Positions 12,476 through 19,524 of a stretch of 19,524 nucleotides of DNA are shown here, piece by piece. The translations under genes were made by a program, and so were the position numbers. The notes beneath the pieces are model-generated. The model worked only from the letters and a program-made list of their open reading frames with translations, searched no databases and was not told the DNA's origin. The stretch is from DAOPYE01 sp035352715 (GTDB lineage Bacteria > Acidobacteriota > Holophagae > Holophagales > Holophagaceae), in assembly GCA_035352715.1 (NCBI GenBank), contig DAOPYE010000044.1, positions 1 to 19,524 on the forward strand, in the 5' to 3' direction. Numbering within the stretch: the first letter of the stretch is position 1; every line of letters starts with the position of its first letter.

Positions 12476-15160
12476 ATGTCCATAGCCTCGAATCTTCCTA
12501 ACTTCGGGTTCAGGCAGCTTTGTGCTATCGGATTGCTTGCCGTGCTGTGTGCGTGCCAGGGGGGCGGCGGCGCCGAAATTGACACAGGAACGGTCGCCGG
12601 CGTTCCTTCTCCGACGCCCTCGTCGACTCCCACCTCGACGCCCACCCTGGATCCCGCGAAACGAGTCTATGGAGCAGAGATCTATGTGAGTGCTTCCGGG
12701 GAAGACAGCCAACCCGGCACGATCGATAAGCCGTTCAAGACCCTTGAAAAGGCGCAGGAGGCGCTGCGGGCCCTTGTCGCCAAGGGCGTGCCATCGGGTG
12801 GCATCGTGGTCTGGCTGCGAGGCGGCGAATACGAACGTGCATCCACCCTTGAACTGGGCGCCTTGGATTCGGGTCCGGATGCATCAAAGCCGGTGGCTTG
12901 GTGTGGTTATCCCGGTGAAGAGATCCGGATCCTGGGCGGCAGAAAAATCAATGCTTCGAATTTTGTCAAAGTTGCATCGACATCCAGCGTCTGGGGGCGT
13001 TTGGATGCTTCGGCCAAAGGCAATCTGCTCCAGATCGATCTGAAGCCGATCCTCGGAATCACGGCCAGTTCCACGGATGCAGACAAGCTGAAGGCCTATG
13101 GCCAACAGAAACCCAGCGACGTCACGTGGCTGGACACCAAGCTGGACGCGGCCCTGGAACTGTTCGTGGATCGCCAGCCCATGCAACTGGGGCGGTGGCC
13201 GGATGCGGGCGCCAACGATCCTGTTCAAAGCGTTACTGCGGATTCCGTAACCGTGTTCGGCTCTGGATCTCCCAGCGTTGCGGGGACGTTCACCAAGACC
13301 GGTGTGCAGGATGGTGTCTCCGTGTTCAAGCGAGACGGGTTGGTGGATTACGCCTTTCAGGATGCCAATGGGCAGGTTGTATCCGAAAAGCTGCAGTACT
13401 ACCTTTACCGGCGCACTTGGGATTACAACGGTGGCCACTACATTGCCTGGTTCCTTGCCACCACGTCATCGGGAAGTCCAAGCAAGACAGCGCCCACCAT
13501 GCGCCCGTGGTGGTTCCGCTACCAGGCCGACGGCGGCTTTGGAAACTTCACGTCCTATGCGCCTTCCGGAGCTTCCGGGACCTTGAGCCTGGATGACCCC
13601 GGCAATGTCCGCGATGGGTTTGCGCGCATTGCGAGCTCGCCTTCCACGTTGCAATCGGAGACCCATTTCAATTACTACGGAGATCGTCCTGCGAGGTGGA
13701 CCCAAGCCAAGGACATCTGGATGCATGGCTATTTCCAGTGGCTGTACTACGATCAGCACCGCGCGGGCACCCTGGATGCCGCAAGCCGAACCTTCACCCT
13801 GGGCAAGGCGCCCGGATTTGGCATCAAGGCCGGACAGCCTTGGTACGCCTACAACCTGCTGGAAGAGATCACCCAGCCGGGGGAGTGGTACCTGGATCGC
13901 GAAACCGGCATTCTCTACCTTTGGCCTCCTTCGGGATTCAGCGACACATCCGACGTGATGATCTCGATGCTGGAGACGCCGCTCTTCACCTTGAACAAGG
14001 CGTCGAATGTCGTCCTGGGTCATTTCACGGCGGAAGGCACACGCAAGAATCTGGTTTCCATCTCCGGGGGCAACGCCAACCTGCTGTCCCATATACTGCT
14101 GCGCAATACCGGCGGCGTTGCGGTGGATATCGGCGCGGGCTCCGATCTTTCAGGGACGAACCATCTCGTCAGTCACTGTCGTATCCAGAACACAGGGTTG
14201 AAGGGTGTCTACATGAAAGGCGGCGATCGGCCTTCGCTGACCAAGGGCAATCTTCGGGTTGAGGACTGCGAAATCTCGAATTTTGGACGTGTAGCCTTCT
14301 GCTATCAGCCCGCCGTGCAGATCTATGGCTGCGGTCAAATCGTGCGCAATAACCTCCTGCACGATTCCCACCACGCCGCGATCCTCTGGGACGGCAACGA
14401 GAACGTGATCGAGCAGAACGAGATCACCAAGGTCTGCCAGACCACTTCGGATGCTGGCGTCATCTACGCCGATAACGATTGGGGTGCCCGAGGCAATATC
14501 ATCCGGCACAACTACATTCACGATGTGGATTCCACGCTGGGCGACTGGGTTCATGGCATCTACCTGGATGACTGCCTGAGCGGCGTGACCGTGGAAGGCA
14601 ACATCGTGCGCAACCTGGTGGGCAACGGCATCATGGCGGGAGGCGGCCGTGATCACACGATGGTCAACAACATCTTCGTGAACTGCAGCCGAGGCCTCTA
14701 CGGCGATGCCCGGGGCGTTTCATGGAACAAGCCCACCTCGCCCAACAAAGGCGATTGGAGCCCCCTGCTGAAGAAGCTGATGAAGCTCAACTACCAGCAG
14801 GAACCCTGGGCATCGCGCTACCCCAAATGCGCAGCCATTCCCAATGACTGGGCTGTGGTGCTCAGCGACGGACACTGGTTGCGTCCCGAAGGATGCGTGT
14901 TCTCCCGCAACCTGGGTTGGAAGAACGGCGCCTTCACCGAAGGCGAGGTGGAATCCCAGGTGATCGACGCCCAGGGCAATGTGACCCAGACCATTCGTGC
15001 CTTGGAACGCTACGCCGAAGTGCTCAACAACGTAGAAAACCAGGACCCGCTGTTCGTGGATGAAGCCAATGGAGACCTGACGTTGAGCCCCACCTCGCCC
15101 GCTCTGGCCATTCCGGGCTTCCAGGCCATTCCCTTCAAGCAGATCGGGATTCGGAAATGA
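12476..15160 (+). CDS. Beta-helix lipoprotein 1, GH141-like
   Basis: An 894-residue secreted lipoprotein. The signal peptide ends in lipobox LCAC (lipidated Cys27), followed by GGGG and a Ser/Thr/Pro linker (about 42-59). The mature region opens with YGAEIYVSASGEDSQPGT and DKPFKTLEKAQEALR, then GGIVVWLRGGEY, the start of a right-handed parallel beta-helix. A Trp- and Tyr-rich insertion occupies about 265-390 (DGVSVFKRDGLV, GGHYIAWFL). YNLLEEITQPGEWYLDR and LYLWPP follow, then many PbH1-type turns. Asp659 (TSDAGVIYADND) and Asp698/Asp699 (IYLDDC) are conserved in all three paralogues and are candidate catalytic acids. This layout resembles GH141 enzymes (fucosidase and xylanase members), so cleavage of a complex polysaccharide at the cell surface is inferred; the substrate is unknown. 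The RBS AAGGGGAG is strong but may be occluded. Confidence 0.82.
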   Translation: MSIASNLPNFGFRQLCAIGLLAVLCACQGGGGAEIDTGTVAGVPSPTPSSTPTSTPTLDPAKRVYGAEIYVSASGEDSQPGTIDKPFKTLEKAQEALRALVAKGVPSGGIVVWLRGGEYERASTLELGALDSGPDASKPVAWCGYPGEEIRILGGRKINASNFVKVASTSSVWGRLDASAKGNLLQIDLKPILGITASSTDADKLKAYGQQKPSDVTWLDTKLDAALELFVDRQPMQLGRWPDAGANDPVQSVTADSVTVFGSGSPSVAGTFTKTGVQDGVSVFKRDGLVDYAFQDANGQVVSEKLQYYLYRRTWDYNGGHYIAWFLATTSSGSPSKTAPTMRPWWFRYQADGGFGNFTSYAPSGASGTLSLDDPGNVRDGFARIASSPSTLQSETHFNYYGDRPARWTQAKDIWMHGYFQWLYYDQHRAGTLDAASRTFTLGKAPGFGIKAGQPWYAYNLLEEITQPGEWYLDRETGILYLWPPSGFSDTSDVMISMLETPLFTLNKASNVVLGHFTAEGTRKNLVSISGGNANLLSHILLRNTGGVAVDIGAGSDLSGTNHLVSHCRIQNTGLKGVYMKGGDRPSLTKGNLRVEDCEISNFGRVAFCYQPAVQIYGCGQIVRNNLLHDSHHAAILWDGNENVIEQNEITKVCQTTSDAGVIYADNDWGARGNIIRHNYIHDVDSTLGDWVHGIYLDDCLSGVTVEGNIVRNLVGNGIMAGGGRDHTMVNNIFVNCSRGLYGDARGVSWNKPTSPNKGDWSPLLKKLMKLNYQQEPWASRYPKCAAIPNDWAVVLSDGHWLRPEGCVFSRNLGWKNGAFTEGEVESQVIDAQGNVTQTIRALERYAEVLNNVENQDPLFVDEANGDLTLSPTSPALAIPGFQAIPFKQIGIRK

Positions 15161-17703
15161 CGACCCCGATGATGAACGTTTGCCCTCAACACCTTCGCGG
15201 TCTACTTCAGACCTTCGGCGTGACCTTGATGCTGTGCGGCCTTCTCGCATGCACGGGAGGGAGCGGATCCGAAGTGACGACGCCAAGCACACCGTCCGCT
15301 TTGCCTTCGCCAACACCTACCCCCATCGCGCCTCCTACGCCGGTGCAGAAGGTCTATGGCGCAGAGTTTTCCGTGAGCCCAACGGGCAGCGACAGCAATC
15401 CCGGAACCCTCGACAAGCCCTTTCGTTCACCGGATAAGGCTCGGGATGCCGTCCGCAGCCTGATTGCCAAGGGTGTCCCAGCGGGGGGCGTGGTCGTTTG
15501 GCTTCGAGGCGGCATTTACGAACGCACGACTCCGCTCTCGCTTGATGCCCGCGACTCAGGGATAAGCGCCTCCGACGCCATCGAGTGGCGCAGTTATCCG
15601 GGTGAAGCCGTTCGGCTGATTGCAGGGCGTCGCTTCTCGGCCAGCCTGTTTACTCTCACCGCCACCAACTCTCCCATCTGGGATCGTCTCGATGCGTCGG
15701 CCCGGGGCAAGGTCGTCCAGATCGACCTCGCTGCTCAAGGTCTATCGGATTTTGGGACCCTGGCACCCCATGGCTGGGGAACCGATGCGCCTCCCGTGCT
15801 GGAGGTGTTTGCCGATGCGCAGCCGATGTGGATGGCCCGCTGGCCCGATATCGATGACCACAACATGCCAGAGCAGGACATCTTGGGCGACAAGCTCACC
15901 CTGTACGGAACCAGCGCACCTGCCGTGGCGGGCACCTACACGAAATATGCCGTTCAGGATGGCGTGTCGGCCTTCAAGCGAGATGGCTTGGTGGGTGGCG
16001 AGCAGTATTACCTTCGCCGCCATTCCTATGACAACGGGAAAGGCGAAACAACCACCTTGTGGTTTCTGACCCAATCGTCCCAAGCGGGATGGGATAACAG
16101 CAGCACGCCCAAGTGGCGATGCTGGCAAGCGAAGCCAACCAGCTTCACTCCCGTGGACACGTCCGGCGCAGCGGGAATACCCTGCGCACTCGAACCGGCG
16201 CGAGTCAATCGGGGTTGGGCGCACACGGCGGACCCCATCACCTCCACCAGCTTCACCTGTTCCAGTGACCGCCCGGCCCGCTGGCTTCAGGCAAAGGATG
16301 CGTGGGTCGATGGATTTTGGGCCAATAGCTGGGCTGAATTTCATATTCCCATCGCATCCATCGATCCTGCAGCGCACCGCATCACGCTGAGTGCCGCACC
16401 ACCCCGGTTCGGCATCCTGCCCCACCAGCCCTGGATGGCCTACAACCTGTTGGAAGAAATTACACAACCGGGAGAGTGGTACCTCGATCGCGCCAGCGGC
16501 ATGCTTTATCTCTGGCCGCCGGATACGTTCACCAGCAGTTCCGAAGTCGTGGTTTCCGTCGCGCCAAGCCTAATCTCGATCACCAATGCGAAGCACATTC
16601 ACTTCCACGACCTCACGTTCGAAGCCGCGCGCAGAACCTTGTTCACGTCCTCGAAATCCTCAGGGATCGAAGTTCAGAATCTCGTGCTTCGCAATTCGGG
16701 GGCGGTTGGTGCAAGCATCCATGGAACCGATTCACGCATCAGCCGCTGTTCGATTTTCGGGTCTGGTCGGGCCGGAATCTCGCTGCTTGGAGGCGATCGT
16801 GCATCACTCACGCCTGGCAACAACCGGGTTGAAGATTGCGAGATTCACCACATCGGTCGAACCCAGATCAGCGGCTCGGTTGGCATCGAAATCTCGGACT
16901 GTGGCAATGTCGTACAAAACAACCTCATTCACCATGCCCCCCGAGGAGCCATCGGCTATCGGGGCAATGAACATGTGATCGCCTTCAATGAACTTCACAG
17001 CCTTTGCCTGGGCAGCAGCGATTCCGGTGCCATCTATGCTCCCGGAGATTGGGGCGCGCGAGGCGTCAAAATTCGCTTCAATTACATTCACGATATCCAA
17101 AACAATTTGGGCAGTTCCGATGTCCACGGCATCTACCTCGACGAAACCAATGCCGGAGCACTGGTGGAGAGCAACCTGCTTTACCGCGTTGCCGGTTACG
17201 CATTCAAGGTCAACGGAGGACGTGACAATCAAATCCGTCATAACGTTGTGGCTCAAAGCGGCGGGGTGCTTTTCGCATCCGACTGGGGGCTCCGTCAGCT
17301 CAACACTCCGAGCCTGACGTCTCTGCTTCAAGCTCGGCTTCAGGGTCTGATTGGTTTGGGCTACCAGCAAGAACCCTGGCTCAGCCGTTACCCCGCGTGT
17401 GCAGCCCTCCCGAACCAATGGGCAGAACTCATCGCCAACGATGGGCGCTGGATTGCCCCCGAGGGCAATGAACTCGTGGGGAATTACGCCTATTCCAATC
17501 GGAGGTGGTACTCGTACGACTCATTCATGGGTCCGGATCCCGTGGCCAAGTACTTCAAAACGGTTGCAGAAAATCTCCAAACAACCGCAACCCCGTTTGT
17601 AGACGAAGCCAAAGGGAACTTGAACCTCAACGTCAGCTCACCCGTCTTCACCATTCCAGGTTTTGTAAATATCCCCCTCGACCAGATTGGCATTCGACCG
17701 TGA
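15157..17703 (+). CDS. Beta-helix lipoprotein 2, GH141-like
   Basis: An 848-residue paralogue of the preceding gene. Lipobox LLAC gives lipidated Cys32, followed by a Pro/Thr linker with PSALPSPTPTPIAPP. YGAEFSVSPTGSDSNPGT and DKPFRSPDKARDAVR open the helix domain. The insertion with AVQDGVSAFKRDGLV, QYYLRRHSYDNGKG and TTTLWFL is retained, as are YNLLEEITQPGEWYLDR and LYLWPP. Conserved acids are Asp622 (SSDSGAIYAPGD) and Asp662/Glu663 (IYLDET). GGDRASLTPGNNRVEDCEI is a typical helix turn shared with the other copies. The ATG overlaps the previous TGA (ATGA), so translation is coupled; in-frame ATGs at 15169 and 15172 are alternatives. The predicted location is the outer membrane or cell surface. 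Function is inferred by family only. Confidence 0.82.
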   Translation: MTTPMMNVCPQHLRGLLQTFGVTLMLCGLLACTGGSGSEVTTPSTPSALPSPTPTPIAPPTPVQKVYGAEFSVSPTGSDSNPGTLDKPFRSPDKARDAVRSLIAKGVPAGGVVVWLRGGIYERTTPLSLDARDSGISASDAIEWRSYPGEAVRLIAGRRFSASLFTLTATNSPIWDRLDASARGKVVQIDLAAQGLSDFGTLAPHGWGTDAPPVLEVFADAQPMWMARWPDIDDHNMPEQDILGDKLTLYGTSAPAVAGTYTKYAVQDGVSAFKRDGLVGGEQYYLRRHSYDNGKGETTTLWFLTQSSQAGWDNSSTPKWRCWQAKPTSFTPVDTSGAAGIPCALEPARVNRGWAHTADPITSTSFTCSSDRPARWLQAKDAWVDGFWANSWAEFHIPIASIDPAAHRITLSAAPPRFGILPHQPWMAYNLLEEITQPGEWYLDRASGMLYLWPPDTFTSSSEVVVSVAPSLISITNAKHIHFHDLTFEAARRTLFTSSKSSGIEVQNLVLRNSGAVGASIHGTDSRISRCSIFGSGRAGISLLGGDRASLTPGNNRVEDCEIHHIGRTQISGSVGIEISDCGNVVQNNLIHHAPRGAIGYRGNEHVIAFNELHSLCLGSSDSGAIYAPGDWGARGVKIRFNYIHDIQNNLGSSDVHGIYLDETNAGALVESNLLYRVAGYAFKVNGGRDNQIRHNVVAQSGGVLFASDWGLRQLNTPSLTSLLQARLQGLIGLGYQQEPWLSRYPACAALPNQWAELIANDGRWIAPEGNELVGNYAYSNRRWYSYDSFMGPDPVAKYFKTVAENLQTTATPFVDEAKGNLNLNVSSPVFTIPGFVNIPLDQIGIRP
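15241..15359 (+). repeat. 119-bp repeat, copy 1 (lipobox-linker module)
   Basis: This stretch is about 90% identical to 17850-17968 (12 mismatches in 119 aligned positions by eye). It includes a 41-bp exact run at 15295-15335 and a 22-bp exact run at 15338-15359. It encodes the lipobox, Pro/Thr linker and the VQKVYG start of the mature protein, in the same reading frame in both genes. Confidence 0.9.
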
Positions 17704-17722
17704 GTCACGAAATCCAGGGTTC

Positions 17723-17729
17723 AAAAAGG
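17723..17729 (+). promoter_or_regulatory. RBS supporting the start of lipoprotein 3
   Basis: AAAAAGG lies 6 nt before the ATG at 17736. The alternative ATG at 17820 has only an AAGGA 14 nt upstream, too far for efficient use. Confidence 0.5.
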
Positions 17730-17735
17730 CGATAT

Positions 17736-19524
17736 ATGCCGTTCCATCTTTCCATCTTTCTAAAAAATCGAAACCAATTTGGATCACATACGAATCACCC
17801 AAGGATTGGGTCATCCGGGATGCTCATTTCAATCTTGTTGTTGAGTGGCCTACTCGCCTGCACGGGAGGCGGTGGATCCGAAGCGCAGACGCCAAGCACG
17901 CCATCCGCTTTGCCTTCGCCAACACCTACCCCCATCGCGCCTCCAGCGCCGGTGCAGAAGGTCTATGGTGCTGAATTCACCGTTAGCCCCAGCGGCAGCG
18001 ATAGCAATCCCGGAACCTCCGACAAGCCCTTCAAGAGCCTGGATAAAGCCACTGTGGCCGTTCGAGCCGTCATCGCCAAAGGAATCCCCCAGGGAGGCAT
18101 CGCCATCTGGCTCAAGGGCGGCGTGTATGAACGCAGCTCCACCCTGTTTCTGGGGGTGAAGGATTCTGGAACGGATGCGGATCACGCCATTGATTGGCGA
18201 GCCTGTCCCGGAGAAGAAGTCCGAATTTCCGGCGGCGTGTCTTTGAATCCATCCGCGTTTCAAGCCATCAGCGACCCTGCCGTGCTCGGTCGATTGAATC
18301 CGAGTGTTCGCAACACTGTGCTTGAGGCGGACCTATCGGCGCTCAGCGCCGCTGATCTGGGGGCCTTTACCGATGTGTACCGTGGGGCGGCAGCGGTGCC
18401 CGAGCTCTTCTTCAACGACACCCGGATGACGCTTGCGCGCTGGCCAAACACCGGATGGGCCACGATCGCAAAGGTTGTTTCATCGGGTTCGATTCCAAGC
18501 AACGGAGAGACGGCAAACGTCGGGGGCATTTTTGAAACACGCGAAGACCGTGCTACCCAGTGGAATCTATCCGACGGCGTCTGGTTGCATGGGTTCTGGA
18601 AAGCCGATTGGTACGATGAAACGATCCGCGTCGCAGCCTATGATGCGGCGACACGGCAAATCACCTTGGCCGCTGCGGCCAACTATGGTCTCAGCGATGA
18701 AGCCCTGGCCGCACGACGGTACTACGCACTCAATGTTCTGGAAGAACTCGATGCAAACGGCGAGTATTTCATCGATCGCGCCCGCAAAAAAATATATTTC
18801 CTGCCGCCTGGAGAACTAACGGGAGCGCGCATTGTTCTGTCCCGGTTGAATGGAACGCTGTTCTCATTGGTTGGAGCTTCTCATCTCAATATTCGTGATC
18901 TCATCTTCGAAAATGGCCTGACGAACGGGGTGGACGTTACCCAAAACAGCAGAGCCATTTCTGTCAGCGGTTGCATCCTGAGGAACTTTCGATGGCACGG
19001 CGTCTTTATCGAGGGCGGACAGGAAAACCGGATTGAGCGATGCCAAGTGCATGATGTGGGGGGCGGCGGTATCACCCTCATCGGTGGAGATCGTAAACAG
19101 CTCACGCCGGCCAACCATGTCGCCATCAATAATCGAATCTGGCGATTCAGCCGGCACCAACTCAGCTATGCCGCAGGGATAACCGTTGGCGGCGTCGGCA
19201 ATCGTGTTGCCCATAACTTGGTGTATGAGGCTCCACATCTTGCCATTGCCGTCGCTGGGAACGATCACTCCGTTGAATACAACGAAATTCACCACGTTGC
19301 GCTTGAGACAGACGATTGCGGAGCTCTGTATAAAGGCCGCGACCCCTCGGCGCGAGGCAACCTGATCCGCTACAACTACTGGCATCACATCGGCACTCCG
19401 ATGGGGTGGGGTGTCGCATCGATCTATTTCGATGATGGCGATGGCGGAGATTTGGTGATCGGGAATGTTTTTTATAAGGCGGCGCAACCCAATCTGCATT
19501 CATTCGGAGCCGTTTTCTCTCACG
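17736..19524 (+). CDS. Beta-helix lipoprotein 3, GH141-like (3' partial)
   Basis: The frame stays open to the right edge, so at least 596 residues are present. The chosen ATG has a good RBS but gives a 28-residue n-region; an ATG at 17820 gives a compact signal, MLISILLLSGLLAC. Lipobox LLAC (Cys42) leads into a linker almost identical to that of lipoprotein 2, then YGAEFTVSPSGSDSNPGT and DKPFKSLDKATVAVR. The insertion found in the first two paralogues is absent: WPNTGWATI passes quickly to TREDRATQWNLSDGVWLHGFW. Further motifs are YYALNVLEELDANGEYFIDR, IYFLPPGE, GGDRKQLTPANH and GNDHSVEYNEIHHVA. Conserved acids are Asp527 (TDDCGALYKGRD) and Asp566/Asp567 (IYFDDGDGG). This copy is closest to typical GH141-like proteins. 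It starts 32 bp after lipoprotein 2 with no terminator between, so one operon is likely. Confidence 0.82.
   Translation, partial: MPFHLSIFLKNRNQFGSHTNHPRIGSSGMLISILLLSGLLACTGGGGSEAQTPSTPSALPSPTPTPIAPPAPVQKVYGAEFTVSPSGSDSNPGTSDKPFKSLDKATVAVRAVIAKGIPQGGIAIWLKGGVYERSSTLFLGVKDSGTDADHAIDWRACPGEEVRISGGVSLNPSAFQAISDPAVLGRLNPSVRNTVLEADLSALSAADLGAFTDVYRGAAAVPELFFNDTRMTLARWPNTGWATIAKVVSSGSIPSNGETANVGGIFETREDRATQWNLSDGVWLHGFWKADWYDETIRVAAYDAATRQITLAAAANYGLSDEALAARRYYALNVLEELDANGEYFIDRARKKIYFLPPGELTGARIVLSRLNGTLFSLVGASHLNIRDLIFENGLTNGVDVTQNSRAISVSGCILRNFRWHGVFIEGGQENRIERCQVHDVGGGGITLIGGDRKQLTPANHVAINNRIWRFSRHQLSYAAGITVGGVGNRVAHNLVYEAPHLAIAVAGNDHSVEYNEIHHVALETDDCGALYKGRDPSARGNLIRYNYWHHIGTPMGWGVASIYFDDGDGGDLVIGNVFYKAAQPNLHSFGAVFSH
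17850..17968 (+). repeat. 119-bp repeat, copy 2 (lipobox-linker module)
   Basis: This is the partner of 15241-15359. The exact 41-bp run is at 17904-17944 and the 22-bp run at 17947-17968. Similarity falls sharply downstream, where the two proteins diverge. Confidence 0.9.

Noticed and set aside
12622..12655. Short tandem repeat or CRISPR-like array in the Ser/Thr/Pro linker
   Set aside because: The repetition comes from TSTPT-type coding sequence in the lipoprotein linker; spacing is irregular and there are no spacers. No CRISPR array was seen in the window.
17687..17974. Short plus-strand open frame at the start of lipoprotein 3
   Set aside because: It overlaps the true frame, which carries the lipobox and helix motifs matching lipoproteins 1 and 2 and continues open to the window edge.

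Overview
The window is GC-rich bacterial chromosome. It suggests a Gram-negative, oxygen-sensitive or facultative organism: there are lipobox proteins, a spanin-like phage protein and a diiron flavoprotein of the NO/O2-reductase family. The overall gene style resembles the Holophaga/Geothrix branch of Acidobacteriota, but that placement is an impression, not a demonstrated result.

Region 1 (1-3890) is the right end of a prophage, probably a decayed one. A lambda-family portal protein enters from the left edge and stops early. It is followed directly by a DUF2793-type tail protein, with no head-maturation, capsid or tail genes between. Then comes a compact, overlapping lysis cassette: GH19 endolysin, holin, an Rz-like inner-membrane coiled-coil protein and a small membrane coiled-coil protein. 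The prophage abuts the 3' end of a tRNA-Ser(GGA) gene (3892-3981, minus strand), a classic integration target.

Region 2 (3982-5460) holds an acyl carrier protein and a ketoacyl-ACP-synthase-III-like protein, one base apart on the plus strand. The synthase has Ser where the nucleophilic Cys should be. A strong bidirectional terminator closes this unit and the converging one.

Region 3 (5479-10107, minus strand) reads, in transcription order, ABC ATPase, htpG, a small TM1266/ACT-like regulator and an FprA-type flavo-diiron protein. Gaps are 77-93 bp until the last gene, where a 232-bp spacer holds a perfect 13-bp hairpin and a 17-bp dyad.

Region 4 (10204-12303) is a divergent SpoIID/LytB protein with an N-terminal SPOR-like region and an unusually long spacer before its terminal motif.

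Region 5 (12476-19524+) is a tandem array of three paralogous lipoproteins with right-handed parallel beta-helix architecture resembling GH141-type glycoside hydrolases. The third runs off the right edge. The first two overlap by 4 bp (ATGA). The second and third share an almost identical 119-bp stretch encoding lipobox, linker and the start of the mature domain. An inverted repeat before the first gene overlaps its Shine-Dalgarno sequence. The array looks like a surface polysaccharide-processing operon that grew by duplication and is the most interesting accessory part of the window, together with the Ser-type KAS III.
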